Assembly (NCBI RefSeq): GCF_003987435.1 | Contig: NZ_PIQG01000005.1 | Coordinates: 62,001-126,000, forward strand | Direction of reading: 5' to 3' | Length of the DNA stretch: 64,000 bases | From: Pseudidiomarina taiwanensis | GTDB taxonomy: Bacteria > Pseudomonadota > Gammaproteobacteria > Enterobacterales > Alteromonadaceae | In this document: positions 54,587 to 64,000 of the stretch, one piece after another | Numbering within the stretch: position 1 is the first letter of the stretch | How the letters are laid out: every line of letters begins with the position of its first letter | Translations under genes and position numbers: made by a program | Notes under the pieces: model-generated | The model's input: only the letters and a program-made list of their open reading frames with translations | Database searches by the model: none | What the model was told of the DNA's origin: nothing

Positions 54587-56428
54587 GCCGGCGGCATCCA
54601 GTTTGAGCTCAGCGCGGATTTCGTCCTGCGTACCATGTTTGATAAATTCATCGGGTAACCCACAACGCAGTACAGGCTTGCTGATGTTATGCTCGGCTAA
54701 ATACTCCAAGACCGCGCTGCCCGCACCCCCTGCAACCACATTATCTTCAACCGTCACCAAGATATCGTGTTGCGCAGCCAATGCTTCGATGAGTGCACCA
54801 TCAAGTGGTTTAACGAAGCGCATATCAGCAACCGTCGCATCAAGTGCTTCAGCGCAAGGCATGACATCTGCCAAGCAAGTGCCAAAACTTAATATGGCAA
54901 TATTCTGCCCGTCTCGAATCATGCGACCTTTACCGATTTCTAGTCGCTGCGGATTTTCATCCATAGTGACGCCAACCCCATTACCACGTGGATACCGGAC
55001 CGCCACAGGTTGATCCGCTAAGTGTCCGGTATACAACATATTGCGGCATTCATTTTCATCAGCCGGAGCCATCACAACCATATTCGGAATGCAGCGTAAA
55101 TAGGATAAATCAAACGCGCCTTGATGCGTTGGTCCGTCGGCACCGACAATACCGGCCCGATCAATGGCAAATAAGACGGGTAAATTCTGCAGCGCAACAT
55201 CGTGAATCAGTTGATCGTAGGCGCGCTGCAAGAAAGTGGAATAGATCGCAACGACCGGATTGTAACCTCCAATTGCCAAACCGGCAGCGAAGGTGACTGC
55301 ATGTTGCTCAGCAATCGCGACATCAAAGTATTGTTGCGGATAGCGCTGGGAAAACTCAACCATACCTGAGCCTTCGCGCATGGCAGGTGTCACCGCCATC
55401 AACTTGTCATCGCGCGCGGCCATTTCACAGAGCCAATCGCCAAAAACTTTGGAGTAGGATGGGGTGGCAGCCTTTTTACTCGGTAATGAGGTGGTGTTCG
55501 GATCAAACTTCGGAACCCCGTGATAACCGATGGGGTCTTGCTCTGCAGGAGTATAACCTTTGCCTTTGCGGGTCACCACATGCAGAAATTGAGGGCCACT
55601 TAGGTTGCGCATATTGGTTAAGGTTTCAACCAGTAAGTTGACATCGTGGCCATCAATCGGACCAATATAATTGAACCCTAACTCTTCAAAAATAGTCCCC
55701 GGAGCAACCATTCCTTTCATATGCTCTTCGGCCCGACTCGCAAGGTTTTGGATGCTTGGGACCCCTTGTAATAAGCGCTTACCGCGTTCACGCAAGGTGG
55801 TATAAACCTTGCCTGACATAAGTTTAGCAAGGTGATTATTCAAGGCGCCGACATTCTCGGAAATCGACATGTCGTTATCATTCAGAATGACCAGCATGTT
55901 GGGTTTAATATCACCCGCATGATTCAGTGCCTCGAACGCCATCCCAGCAGTCATTGCACCATCGCCGATAATGGCAACAACCTTGCGTGGTTCAGCCTCG
56001 TGTTGGGCTGCAATCGCCATTCCTAAAGCCGCGCTAATGGAGGTGCTGCTGTGCCCCACAGAGAGAGTGTCATACTGGCTCTCAGGGCGCCAAGGGAAAG
56101 GATGCAAACCGTCTTTTTGGCGAATCGTATGCAACTGGTCTTTACGGCCAGTTAAAATTTTATGCGGGTACGCTTGATGACCCACGTCCCAAACTAACTG
56201 GTCGACGGGAGTTTGGTATACATAATGCAACGCAACGGTAAGCTCGACGGTGCCAAGCCCTGAGGCTAAATGGCCACTACTTTGGCTAACCGATCGTAAG
56301 AGAAACTCACGGACCTCGGCGCACACTTGTGGCAGTTGGGTGGTCGATAATTTACGCAAGTCCGCTGGGAGGTTAATCCCATCGAGTAAAGGAAATTGCG
56401 TACCGCTTAATCGCGTTGATTCTGTCAT
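54548..56428 (-). CDS. dxs: 1-deoxy-D-xylulose-5-phosphate synthase
   Basis: 626 residues. The thiamine diphosphate motif [18 protein letters not shown], then NDNDMSIS, and the C-terminal pyrimidine domain with [18 protein letters not shown] and [20 protein letters not shown] are intact. It joins pyruvate and glyceraldehyde-3-phosphate in the first step of the MEP isoprenoid pathway. It is downstream of xseB-ispA with 3 bp to ispA, a conserved operon. Confidence 0.97.
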   Translation of the reverse strand: MTESTRLSGTQFPLLDGINLPADLRKLSTTQLPQVCAEVREFLLRSVSQSSGHLASGLGTVELTVALHYVYQTPVDQLVWDVGHQAYPHKILTGRKDQLHTIRQKDGLHPFPWRPESQYDTLSVGHSSTSISAALGMAIAAQHEAEPRKVVAIIGDGAMTAGMAFEALNHAGDIKPNMLVILNDNDMSISENVGALNNHLAKLMSGKVYTTLRERGKRLLQGVPSIQNLASRAEEHMKGMVAPGTIFEELGFNYIGPIDGHDVNLLVETLTNMRNLSGPQFLHVVTRKGKGYTPAEQDPIGYHGVPKFDPNTTSLPSKKAATPSYSKVFGDWLCEMAARDDKLMAVTPAMREGSGMVEFSQRYPQQYFDVAIAEQHAVTFAAGLAIGGYNPVVAIYSTFLQRAYDQLIHDVALQNLPVLFAIDRAGIVGADGPTHQGAFDLSYLRCIPNMVVMAPADENECRNMLYTGHLADQPVAVRYPRGNGVGVTMDENPQRLEIGKGRMIRDGQNIAILSFGTCLADVMPCAEALDATVADMRFVKPLDGALIEALAAQHDILVTVEDNVVAGGAGSAVLEYLAEHNISKPVLRCGLPDEFIKHGTQDEIRAELKLDAAGLQQQIESFLQTQ

Positions 56429-56431
56429 ATC

Positions 56432-57319
56432 TTAATGCTTCCGGGTCAGCAATACTTCAGCAAAAGCTTCCAAGGTATCGGTATTGTAAGGGATTCTCGC
56501 TAGCGCATGAAGTGCTTTATGATGAAGTTGTTCGAGCCTTTGTTGGGCGCCATCAAGCCCAAGCAATCTTACATAAGTCGCTTTGTTTGCTTCAATATCG
56601 CTCCCTTGCGGCTTACCTAAGGTGGCCGTTGTTGCCGTAACATCGAGGATATCATCTTGGACCTGAAAGGCTAAACCAAGGTGGGCGGCAAACTCATCAA
56701 AGTCAGCGGCCCAATTTTGGGCGTCGTCATTACCGCAAATCACGCCAATATTAACTGCTGCGCGAATCAAAGCTCCGGTTTTATAATTATGTACTTGCTG
56801 TAAATCATGCTCAGTGAGGTCATGACCGGTGGCAACCAGGTCCAATGCCTGACCACCGCACATACCGCGATCACCCGTTGCTAAAGCGAGCGTCCGGGTG
56901 ACTTGCACGATTTGGTTTGGGCTGAGTTTAAGGTGTTCATCTGAAAGCAGTTCGAAGGCCAATGTATGCAGGGCATCGCCGGCTAAAATAGCGGTCGCCT
57001 CATCAAATTCGACATGGCAGGTAGGCTGACCTCGACGCAAAGCATCATCATCCATCGCCGGCAAGTCATCATGCACTAAGGAGAATGTATGAATACACTC
57101 GAGTGCTGCAGCAACTTGCAATAGGTCGTCCTCATCAGCACCACAGATTTTACCTGTCGCCAAGGTCAGGAACGGCCGAACACGTTTGCCGCCAAGCAGC
57201 AAAGCGTGTTTCATCGCCGCATGCAAGCGCATAGAGGGGCCGTGGCGCTGCTCTAAAATCGCGGTTAATTGCTGATTAATACGCGCTTGTGCCGCAGCAA
57301 GGTATGAATCAATACTCAC
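56432..57319 (-). CDS. ispA: (2E,6E)-farnesyl diphosphate synthase
   Basis: 295 residues from a GTG start that overlaps the xseB stop (GTGA). The first Asp-rich motif is HDDLPAMDDD and the second is QDDILD; GGKRVRP binds substrate. It makes farnesyl diphosphate for undecaprenol, quinones and heme. Second gene of xseB-ispA-dxs. Confidence 0.96.
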   Translation of the reverse strand: MSIDSYLAAAQARINQQLTAILEQRHGPSMRLHAAMKHALLLGGKRVRPFLTLATGKICGADEDDLLQVAAALECIHTFSLVHDDLPAMDDDALRRGQPTCHVEFDEATAILAGDALHTLAFELLSDEHLKLSPNQIVQVTRTLALATGDRGMCGGQALDLVATGHDLTEHDLQQVHNYKTGALIRAAVNIGVICGNDDAQNWAADFDEFAAHLGLAFQVQDDILDVTATTATLGKPQGSDIEANKATYVRLLGLDGAQQRLEQLHHKALHALARIPYNTDTLEAFAEVLLTRKH

Positions 57320-57564
57320 TCTAAACCTTCACTTTTACTCATTTCGACGAGTTGCTCAGTGCCATTTTGCTGGAGCAATTGAGTTACTTTTTGCTCCGCT
57401 TGTTGCAATTTTTCTTGACTGATTCTGGACAGCTTAATGGCTTGCTCAAACTTTTGTAGGGCTTGCTCTAGCGGTAACTCACCTTGTTCGAGTTCGCTTA
57501 CGATCGTTTCAAGTTGCTGCATCGCAGCCTCAAAACTCAATTCAGTTTGTTCTGATTTGGACAT
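57316..57564 (-). CDS. xseB: Exodeoxyribonuclease VII small subunit
   Basis: 82 residues from MSKSEQ: the helical hairpin LSFEAAMQQLETIVSELEQG, then LPLEQALQKFEQAIKLS, matches XseB. It joins XseA in a single-strand exonuclease. A TTG 36 bases upstream would lengthen it beyond the usual ~80 residues. First gene of the xseB-ispA-dxs operon. Confidence 0.93.
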   Translation of the reverse strand: MSKSEQTELSFEAAMQQLETIVSELEQGELPLEQALQKFEQAIKLSRISQEKLQQAEQKVTQLLQQNGTEQLVEMSKSEGLE

Positions 57565-57690
57565 AGCCACTGACCTTATTTGCCTTTGCTCTAGTTTCAA
57601 GTCGGATAATTAGGCTATCATAACCTCTCACTTATCCGGCGCAATGGTATTTTATCGCATAGTGCCAACAGCAGACGCATTGAGGAGTAT

Positions 57691-58068
57691 ATGTCGCAGC
57701 CACCATCAATGAACATACGGAAATGGTCACAACGCGCGTTTATATTGTTGTTGGTTGGTTTAACGATAGCGTTTGTTGCACAGGTCGATCAAAACCAAGT
57801 GCCACGTATTGAACACCTCGATAAACTCGTTCACTTTGGCGCATTTTTCTTGCTTGCCTGGACCTTCCATCAAGGTTTCGCCACACCATGGTGGTTGGCT
57901 TTGCTGTGCCTTGGGGCCTATGCTGTGCTGATTGAGTGGATTCAAAGTACGTTGCCCTACCGTTCCGCCAGCTTAGGTGATTTCATTGCCGATGGACTCG
58001 GTGTACTGAGCTATTTTCTCGTTGCTTATTGTTGTCAGCAATGGCGACAACGCCGCAGTGCATCCTAA
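57691..58068 (+). CDS. VanZ family membrane protein
   Basis: 125 residues with four hydrophobic helices; IEHLDKLVHFGAFFLLAW and IEWIQSTLPYRSASLGDFIADGLG are the VanZ-like signatures. The family is named after a teicoplanin resistance gene but most members have no known role. It is divergent from xseB and ends 2 bp from the convergent srmB stop. Confidence 0.85.
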   Translation: MSQPPSMNIRKWSQRAFILLLVGLTIAFVAQVDQNQVPRIEHLDKLVHFGAFFLLAWTFHQGFATPWWLALLCLGAYAVLIEWIQSTLPYRSASLGDFIADGLGVLSYFLVAYCCQQWRQRRSAS

Positions 58069-58070
58069 GG

Positions 58071-59276
58071 TTACTTTTTAGCTTTCTTCTTTTTAGCCTT
58101 TTTCTTCGCCTTTTTGACGCTATCAGGGAATTTGTACTGGGGGCGCAAATCGTCGAATACGCGCCGTTCAATCTTGCTATTCTGGTAACGCTGAATCCGT
58201 CCCAAAAGCTGCGCATCATGTGCTTCGACGATGCTCACAGCGAGTCCTGTTTTGCCCGCACGACCGGTGCGACCAATCCGATGCAGATAAATATCCGCCT
58301 GCTTGGGTAGGTCAAAGTTTACGACTAATTCAATATCTTCGATATCAAGACCTCTGGCAGCAACATCAGTCGCGACTAAGAGGGTGTCTTTAAAATGTTC
58401 TGCGCGACCTAAAATGCGTTGCCGCTCGTCTTGTGGCATATCACCGCGGAGCATCAAGGTCTTTAAACCAGCCCGTTGTAATTCTGCGACCACCATGTCG
58501 ACGCGCTCGCGCGTGCGCACAAAAATTATTTTTCGGCCGTGATGGGTGCTGACTAAACGCAGCAGCAGTTGGACCTTGTGCTGATAGGTGTCGGCTTGAT
58601 ACCAACGCTGCAGGATCTTGCCTTTTTCGCGCTTGGGTGGCTCAACATCAACCTGCTCAGGTTCAGTCAGAATTTGTTGGCTGAACTTGGTGACTCCCGG
58701 ACTTTGTAACGTTGCACTAAATAACATGCGTTGCTGTAACGCTGGCATTTCGAGCAGTAATTGCTGAACGGTTGGTGCAAAGCCCATATCAAGCATACGA
58801 TCGGCTTCATCGATGATGAGCCACTCGACCTGCTCGAGTGAGCATTGCTCAGCACCTAATAAGTCGAGTAATCGGCCAGGTGTGGCAACTAAAATATCGG
58901 TATTTTCCTCAAGTTGATTGACCTGGCTACCGTAGTTGACGCCACCGGTGATGAGCACAGTGGTTAAATCAGTATTCTCACCGAAAGCCTCGGCCTGTTC
59001 TGCGATTTGCTGGGCAAGTTCGCGGGTTGGCGCTAGAATTAATATTCGTGCTTTACCGGTGCCTTTGCGTGGGTAATCGAGCAAATGTTGCAAGGCAGGC
59101 AACAAAAAAGCGAGTGTCTTGCCGGTACCTGTCGGCGAGCTGACCAGCATATCGCGACCTTCAAGCGCTGTTGGAATGACCGCTTGCTGGACTTTGGCGG
59201 GCTTATTTAGCTCCGCAGCCAAGAGGACTTCAATGAGTTCGGCGTCCAGTTCTAGTTCATCCCAATCTGGTGTCAT
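58071..59276 (-). CDS. srmB: DEAD-box RNA helicase SrmB
   Basis: 401 residues. Motifs are all present: SSPTGTGKTLAFLLPAL, PTRELAQQ, GGV, TPGRLLDL, DEADRMLDMGF, SATL, ARGLDIEDIELVVNFDLP and HRIGRTGRAG. The C-terminal tail is very Lys-rich (KKAKKKAKKKKAKK). SrmB helps early 50S assembly. The divergent trmN6 neighbour is the same as in E. coli and supports SrmB over other DEAD helicases. Confidence 0.93.
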   Translation of the reverse strand: MTPDWDELELDAELIEVLLAAELNKPAKVQQAVIPTALEGRDMLVSSPTGTGKTLAFLLPALQHLLDYPRKGTGKARILILAPTRELAQQIAEQAEAFGENTDLTTVLITGGVNYGSQVNQLEENTDILVATPGRLLDLLGAEQCSLEQVEWLIIDEADRMLDMGFAPTVQQLLLEMPALQQRMLFSATLQSPGVTKFSQQILTEPEQVDVEPPKREKGKILQRWYQADTYQHKVQLLLRLVSTHHGRKIIFVRTRERVDMVVAELQRAGLKTLMLRGDMPQDERQRILGRAEHFKDTLLVATDVAARGLDIEDIELVVNFDLPKQADIYLHRIGRTGRAGKTGLAVSIVEAHDAQLLGRIQRYQNSKIERRVFDDLRPQYKFPDSVKKAKKKAKKKKAKK

Positions 59277-59305
59277 GCGGCTTTCCTGTGGTAACGAGGC
59301 AGTTG

Positions 59306-60067
59306 ATGAGTTTTCAATTTCGAGAATTTTACCTTAAAGACGACAACTGTGCGATGAAAGTTAGCACAGATGCCATTTTATTGGGGAGTTGGGTCGCACT
59401 ACCGAGTACCGATGCACCTCTGAGGTGTCTCGATCTTGGTACCGGGAGTGGTATTTTGGCATTGATGTTGGCGCAGCGGCAGGCCCAGCAATTGCGCCCG
59501 TTTATGATCGATGCGCTAGAGCTTGAGCACACCGCTTATCAAGATGCACAAGAGAATGTCGCTGATTCGGTTTGGGCTGAACATATTCATGTATATCAAA
59601 CGGATGTGCGGCAATGGCAGGGTGGACCGTATCAGCTGTTAATCAGTAATCCACCTTACTTCAACCAGTCGCTGCGTGCTTCTCACAGCGCTCGAGCTGT
59701 GGCGCGACAAGGACAAAATGAAAACATAGAAGCTTGGCTTGATATCGCCCAAGCATGGCTTGAGCCAACCGGGCGCTACAATTTAATGTTACCGCGAGCC
59801 TTGATTACGGATGCAAAGATTATGCAGTGGCGGCAATTGGGGTGGTATTTGACGCGTCATTGCCAGGTTCGAAGTCAGCCCAATAAAAGTCCCTATTTGA
59901 GCTTGCTAGAGTTAGCGCGGCAGCCTGTCGAGGCATGTGAACAGACAGAGTTAGAAATCTTTGCTAGGGGCGAATCACGAGCATATTCGGCCGCTTTTAA
60001 AAAGCTCACGGCCGACTTTTACCTAGCCGGCCGTGAGTGGGATAAGGCTTTAAGCGAGTCTCAGTGA
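59306..60067 (+). CDS. trmN6: tRNA1(Val) (adenine(37)-N6)-methyltransferase
   Basis: 253 residues. FKQ-like start (SFQFREFYLKDDNCAMKVSTD), SAM loop CLDLGTGSGILALMLAQ and the N6-adenine catalytic motif ISNPPYF are present. It methylates A37 of tRNA-Val (YfiC family). ATG 59306 has GAGG 7 bases upstream; an in-frame ATG at 59270 would overlap srmB. Only 29 bp separate the divergent starts, so each promoter must lie inside the other's coding region. Confidence 0.92.
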   Translation: MSFQFREFYLKDDNCAMKVSTDAILLGSWVALPSTDAPLRCLDLGTGSGILALMLAQRQAQQLRPFMIDALELEHTAYQDAQENVADSVWAEHIHVYQTDVRQWQGGPYQLLISNPPYFNQSLRASHSARAVARQGQNENIEAWLDIAQAWLEPTGRYNLMLPRALITDAKIMQWRQLGWYLTRHCQVRSQPNKSPYLSLLELARQPVEACEQTELEIFARGESRAYSAAFKKLTADFYLAGREWDKALSESQ

Positions 60068-61746
60068 CTTAAGCCAAGTACCTGTTTGCCTTGAATAAAA
60101 GTAATATCAACTGGGATATCCGCCGCACCGAGTCGGTCAAGGTCAGCTTGAAGTTGCGGGCTAACATTGCCCATTTCTTCAAACAATTCCGTTACTCCCA
60201 GATAATCACCGTCCCCTTGTAAGGTTAAAATTTTCTCACTGAGACTGTTCATTGCCGTGCGCATGGCATCCATATTCACAGCATATTGCCCCTGCTCATT
60301 GCGAGTGAAGGCTCCGGCCTGCTCAAAATAGTTAAAGCGGATCATATTGGCTTTACCGTGAGCACTTGACGCGCCGAAGCGTACTGAACGGAAAATTCCT
60401 GCCAAGAAGGTGGTGTAATAGTCTTCCAGTTGCCCCTCATCGAGCACGCCTTGTTCGAGTAGCTGCGTCACCATATACAAGCCAAGAATATCGGCCTTGC
60501 CTTCTTCAAGTGGCGAAGCATGCTCTTTTAGCGCTTCGCGCACCGTGCCATCACCGCTTACCAGGTTCTTAATCCCTAACCCATGCGCAACTTCGTGAAA
60601 CATGGTATTGGCGAAAAAGGCATCAAAAGTGATGTGCTTGCGTTGCTCGGGCACAATGAGAATGTCTGCTAATGGCACTAAAATCTCATCAAACTTAGCC
60701 CGCATTGCATTTTTAAGCTGCGATCTGCGGGTGCCTTTTTCGAGTTGTACTTGTTCATCGTTGGGTAAGTTTACCGCAATGGTTTTGCTGCCAGCGTTAG
60801 AATGACCAGCGTAATACAAGACATCATAAGCATTGAGCTGAGCCTCTGAACCAGGCATTTCGGCTTTATATTCTGGCGCAACCGGCAAGCCTCGCTGTAA
60901 CTCAGGTAAATATTCTGCGTATTTTGCTAAGCGCTCACTCCAGGCCATGTCTTTCAACAAAACGTAGGCTTCAAAGCCTGCGCGATAACCGTACAACTGG
61001 TCTTCATAGGTTTCAATTGGACCGATGATGACATCGATAAGGTTGTCTTTCATATCCATCCAAGCGTAATCAGAGGCTTGGTAGTCATTACTCAAAAATG
61101 CATCTGCACGCATTTCTAGGTATCGCGCAAAATCCTTATCTTCCGCCAGCGTGGCAGCTTTACGAAGGAGCTTGGCAGCGGCCTCAAGTTCTGTTGCGTA
61201 GACTTGGTTGTAGGGCAAACTGACGAGGTCACCGTTTTGGTCGCGTCGTACCAAGCTGTAAAGATCAACCTTTCCAGGAAAATCCGCCTGCTCAAACTCA
61301 GCTTTGGTCATATCTGCGGGATAAAAATTTGCGCCCGCTGGTTTGGCGTCGAAACCTTGTAAAAACGGCGTGTCGTTGTTTAGGCGATCCCATGGGCCGT
61401 AGTTGATCGCAGCAAACGCTCGAACCTTTGGATCACTAATTCGCTGCAGAAAATCATCCGCATGCGCTCCAAAAGCTTGCTGCCAAAACAGCTTATCCAT
61501 AATTTCTGCTGCATCGATCAGATGGCTCAGCAATTGCCGTTGGTTTTCTGACAGTGCAGAAAGATCAGCGCTGAGCTCCACCGGTTGATAAATATCAAGA
61601 CGTGCCTCTGCGCCCTCTACCAACTGTAGAGGTTCCGGCTGAGTTGCTTCAGGGGCAGGGGAACAGGCCGTTAAACTAAGCATAATAGCCGCTGCGACGG
61701 CACCTGTCGTCAGTTGCTTAAATTGGGAAGTCGGTAACTTGAACAT
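60061..61746 (-). CDS. M49-like zinc peptidase lipoprotein
   Basis: 561 residues. A signal peptide ends in lipobox LTAC (Cys28). The zinc motif HEVAHGLG is at about residue 384 and a downstream EEGKADILGLY supplies another Glu. The overall layout resembles peptidase M49 (dipeptidyl-peptidase III), but DPP III has HEXXGH with one extra residue, while this has plain HEXXH. It is probably an envelope peptidase of the M49-like group. It ends 7 bp inside trmN6 and follows rdgC on the same strand. Confidence 0.8.
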   Translation of the reverse strand: MFKLPTSQFKQLTTGAVAAAIMLSLTACSPAPEATQPEPLQLVEGAEARLDIYQPVELSADLSALSENQRQLLSHLIDAAEIMDKLFWQQAFGAHADDFLQRISDPKVRAFAAINYGPWDRLNNDTPFLQGFDAKPAGANFYPADMTKAEFEQADFPGKVDLYSLVRRDQNGDLVSLPYNQVYATELEAAAKLLRKAATLAEDKDFARYLEMRADAFLSNDYQASDYAWMDMKDNLIDVIIGPIETYEDQLYGYRAGFEAYVLLKDMAWSERLAKYAEYLPELQRGLPVAPEYKAEMPGSEAQLNAYDVLYYAGHSNAGSKTIAVNLPNDEQVQLEKGTRRSQLKNAMRAKFDEILVPLADILIVPEQRKHITFDAFFANTMFHEVAHGLGIKNLVSGDGTVREALKEHASPLEEGKADILGLYMVTQLLEQGVLDEGQLEDYYTTFLAGIFRSVRFGASSAHGKANMIRFNYFEQAGAFTRNEQGQYAVNMDAMRTAMNSLSEKILTLQGDGDYLGVTELFEEMGNVSPQLQADLDRLGAADIPVDITFIQGKQVLGLSH

Positions 61747-61755
61747 CTCTCATCC

Positions 61756-62646
61756 TTACTCAAAAAGTTGATGAAGTGCGGGAAACAATTGAGAAAATTC
61801 ACCGCTTAATAGCGCAAAATCGGCATCGATTTTATCAGCGTAGCTGGCATCGACCAGTTTGTCTTGGTTTTCTACCAGCAGGTCCGTTGGTTTAAAACGT
61901 TTGATCGCAAAGTCATTCTCGAGCACAAACTCTAACTTGTCCGCCCAAATGAGACCGATTTTAGTCGCTTGTTTGCCGTGCTCTAAATGAGTCTTGATTT
62001 CTACACCCGCTAAATCGGTTTGCTTGCAGCGCACAATCCCCCCCTCGCTGTCACTATCGCGGAGCTCTAATTCATCGCCAAATTCAAAATCAGCGGCGAC
62101 TTTGCCGGCTTGTAACCACTCGGTGAAGTATACTTCTGCGGGCTGCTCAGCCAACCAAGGTTTGACCGGTAATGAACCAATTGAACTGCGTAATAAGGCA
62201 AGAATATCCTCGGCTCGGCTGGCATTTGCCGCATCGCTCACCACCACCCCTAACGCAGTATTGATTAACAACCAGTAATCACGATACTTGGTGAAGGCCT
62301 GCGGTAATAATCGCGCGATAATGTCTTCTTTTAACGATTGCTTCTCTTTCCCAGCGACTTTACGGCCTTGTTCTGCTTCAATCCGCTCAAGATGCTCTTC
62401 TAATTCGCTTTGAATGACGGCAGCTGGAAGGACTTTTTCTTCTTTACGGGCGCACATTAGAAGGCTATCACCGATTTTGTGAACAAGAACTTCACTGTCG
62501 CGTCCAAACGGAGAGACCCAACCAAAGCTTGCCAGTTCTTGCCGACCACAAGGGGTAAACTGCTGCAGAGTTAAATCATCAGCTAATGTTTCGGGTAGTT
62601 TAAATTCGGGGCTAAGCGTATAGACGCGAAGATTGCGGAACCACAT
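61756..62646 (-). CDS. rdgC: Recombination-associated protein RdgC
   Basis: 296 residues. It opens MWFRNLRVYTLSP and shows FVSPFGR-like GWVSPFGRDSEVL, RKEEKVLPAAVI and DIIARLLPQAFTKYRDYWLLI. RdgC forms a ring dimer on DNA and limits RecA. Length is standard. The gene lies between the sensor kinase and the peptidase on the same strand. Confidence 0.95.
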   Translation of the reverse strand: MWFRNLRVYTLSPEFKLPETLADDLTLQQFTPCGRQELASFGWVSPFGRDSEVLVHKIGDSLLMCARKEEKVLPAAVIQSELEEHLERIEAEQGRKVAGKEKQSLKEDIIARLLPQAFTKYRDYWLLINTALGVVVSDAANASRAEDILALLRSSIGSLPVKPWLAEQPAEVYFTEWLQAGKVAADFEFGDELELRDSDSEGGIVRCKQTDLAGVEIKTHLEHGKQATKIGLIWADKLEFVLENDFAIKRFKPTDLLVENQDKLVDASYADKIDADFALLSGEFSQLFPALHQLFE

Positions 62647-62665
62647 AAATATCCTTTAATAAGAG

Positions 62666-64000
62666 CTATGCTGAGGGGGTAATAAATTCTGCTGGGATAG
62701 TGATATCGTAGCGTAAACCTTCACCGGGTTTGCTACTTGGGACAATCTTCCCTGCAAGTTTTTCGGTGACCAAGTTAAACACAACATTCATACCAACGCC
62801 AGTACCGCCTTGGCCGGGCTTGCTGGTGTAGTAAAGCGTGAAGAGTTGTTCTAGGCCATTGGCGTCAAGTCCTTTACCATTATCGGCAAAGATGATGTGC
62901 AGGCTATTTTGCTGGCGCTCTATACTAAGTTTAATGACGCCACTGCTTTGCCCATCAAATCCATGCAGCACTGCATTATCAATTAAATTGGTCAAAATTT
63001 GGGTGTAGGCACCGGCTGGCCCCCGAATAAAGAGCGCCTCAGGGCAACTAAACTGATAACTGATCTTGATCTGTTTATGCCGCGATCGAACCGTGTTCAA
63101 AATACTTTCAACGTATGGTTTGAGCTCGAATTCACGGACTGTTTCCGAGCCTTGATCGACCGCAATCTGTTTGAAGCTGGCAATTAGGTCAGAGGCGCGA
63201 TTCAGGCTTTCCTCGATCATCCGCGCGGCATCGGCACAGACGCTCAGGTAACCTTTTAGCTGAGTTGCGGTCAGCTGCTTGGCCGCCAGAGCCTGTTCAA
63301 TTTCAGCTGTTTTCTCACCGACTAAACTTGCTGCGGTAATACTGACACTAATCGGATTATTGACCTCATGCGTAATGCCCGGAACCAAGTCACCGAGCGA
63401 GGCCATTTTCTCTGAGCCAAGTAATTTCCGTTGTGTTTGTTCCAGCAAGTGAACCGAACTTTGCAAACGCTCATTTGCTTCACGTAGGTCCTGCTCAATT
63501 TCTTTACGCTGCTTAATTTCCCGCAACAGCTTTTCCTGACGGGTTTCGAGTTCATCCTTACGCCGTTCAAGGTCAACCAAAACTCGACTTAAACTTGCGG
63601 TTTTGCGCGCAACTTGCTCTTGGAGCAAGGCATTTTGACTATCAAGTTGCCGATTCGCCTCGCGATATTTGGCTTCAGAAAGCGTGAGATCGGCCTGATA
63701 GTCAGCGAGACTATCGAGTAACTGGTTATAAGCATTTTGCACCATGGAAAATTCGGTATTGGTGCGATCATGGAGTTGTATACGCGATTGCTCTAAGGCA
63801 TCCAGACGAAAACCACGAATTTGGTTGGTCAGCTCTCGCAATGGTTTACGTAACATCCGATTGAAGGCGAGCGTGAACAGTAAGAGCAGGAAGGTACTCT
63901 TCACCAAGGCGTTTGCGAGAATAAAGGCAAGACTTACTTTGAGACGCTCGATAATAACGGTGCGATTGGTAAATAATGAAACATCTCCGACCCGCGTCGA
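62666..64000 (-). CDS. Sensor histidine kinase, N-terminus outside the window
   Basis: About 444 residues are visible; the frame is open to the window edge. A membrane helix (LAFILANALVKSTFLLLLFTLAF) is followed by a HAMP-like and long coiled-coil region, then LGDLVPGITHEVNNPISV with the phospho-acceptor His, and the ATPase motifs NLIDNAVLHGF, FADNGKGLD and GGTGVGMNVVFNLV. The sensor part is missing, so the signal is unknown. No response regulator is seen nearby. Confidence 0.85.
   Translation of the reverse strand, partial: STRVGDVSLFTNRTVIIERLKVSLAFILANALVKSTFLLLLFTLAFNRMLRKPLRELTNQIRGFRLDALEQSRIQLHDRTNTEFSMVQNAYNQLLDSLADYQADLTLSEAKYREANRQLDSQNALLQEQVARKTASLSRVLVDLERRKDELETRQEKLLREIKQRKEIEQDLREANERLQSSVHLLEQTQRKLLGSEKMASLGDLVPGITHEVNNPISVSITAASLVGEKTAEIEQALAAKQLTATQLKGYLSVCADAARMIEESLNRASDLIASFKQIAVDQGSETVREFELKPYVESILNTVRSRHKQIKISYQFSCPEALFIRGPAGAYTQILTNLIDNAVLHGFDGQSSGVIKLSIERQQNSLHIIFADNGKGLDANGLEQLFTLYYTSKPGQGGTGVGMNVVFNLVTEKLAGKIVPSSKPGEGLRYDITIPAEFITPSA

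Noticed and set aside
54540-55013. Plus-strand frame of 157 codons over the dxs 3' end
   Set aside because: Antisense to dxs and lacking any recognisable motif.

Overview
The window is a 64 kb chromosomal segment of a gammaproteobacterium. Housekeeping gene order (queA-tgt, rpsU-dnaG-rpoD, yajC-secDF, ribH-nusB-thiL-pgpA, dxs-ispA-xseB, srmB/trmN6, rdgC), two large TonB-dependent receptors, a CrbS-type kinase and IS10-like elements point to a marine Alteromonadales. Idiomarinaceae is my best guess; that placement is inference from protein style and gene order, since no search was run.

Layout: (1) 1-743, end of a PiT phosphate transporter. (2) 875-2987, an ECF sigma operon with a membrane-anchored partner and a secreted coiled-coil protein that is split by an in-frame stop. 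(3) 3095-5918, queA-tgt and convergent marC. (4) 6110-10718, the macromolecular synthesis genes rpsU, dnaG and rpoD, with a DUF3192 lipoprotein between dnaG and rpoD. (5) 10796-19458, tRNA-Ile(CAU) followed by an 8.6 kb island bounded by a 44-bp duplication of the tRNA 3' half. The island holds a NarL/DesK-type two-component system, a divergent membrane/TPR operon, an RND remnant, and a 4.2 kb IS10-like composite transposon. The transposon carries D-serine dehydratase, the tail of a membrane protein and the head of ridA, and it has broken the response regulator gene. (6) 19463-29934, an OsmC-YcaO fusion, a TonB receptor, a TPR-sulfotransferase, an Mpo1-like protein, an AI-2E family transporter, and glnK-amtB with a sigma-54 promoter. 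(7) 30237-35606, a cysteine-synthase-like enzyme, a GNAT plus RLAN/ATP-grasp pair, and a TIGR03546/TIGR03545 pair. (8) 35625-46478, a GntP permease, acyl-CoA ligase and exported MetX-like esterase operon, divergent from a TonB receptor and followed by a CrbR/CrbS-like pair. (9) 46691-64000, a dense core block: yajC-secD-secF, yaaA, DUF3014, an acyltransferase, ribH-nusB-thiL-pgpA, convergent dxs-ispA-xseB, vanZ, srmB/trmN6, an M49-like lipoprotein, rdgC, and a partial sensor kinase.

The strongest unusual signals are the tRNA-anchored island with its nested composite transposon and disrupted regulator; the possible ester/hydroxyacid utilisation locus at 35.6-46.5 kb; the RLAN/ATP-grasp-GNAT pair; the nonsense codon in the ECF operon; and a repeated design at four convergent gene pairs, where the stop codon sits in the loop of a terminator-like hairpin. 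No CRISPR array, rRNA operon, prophage or recognisable integrase was seen. Coordinates of short sites were counted by eye.
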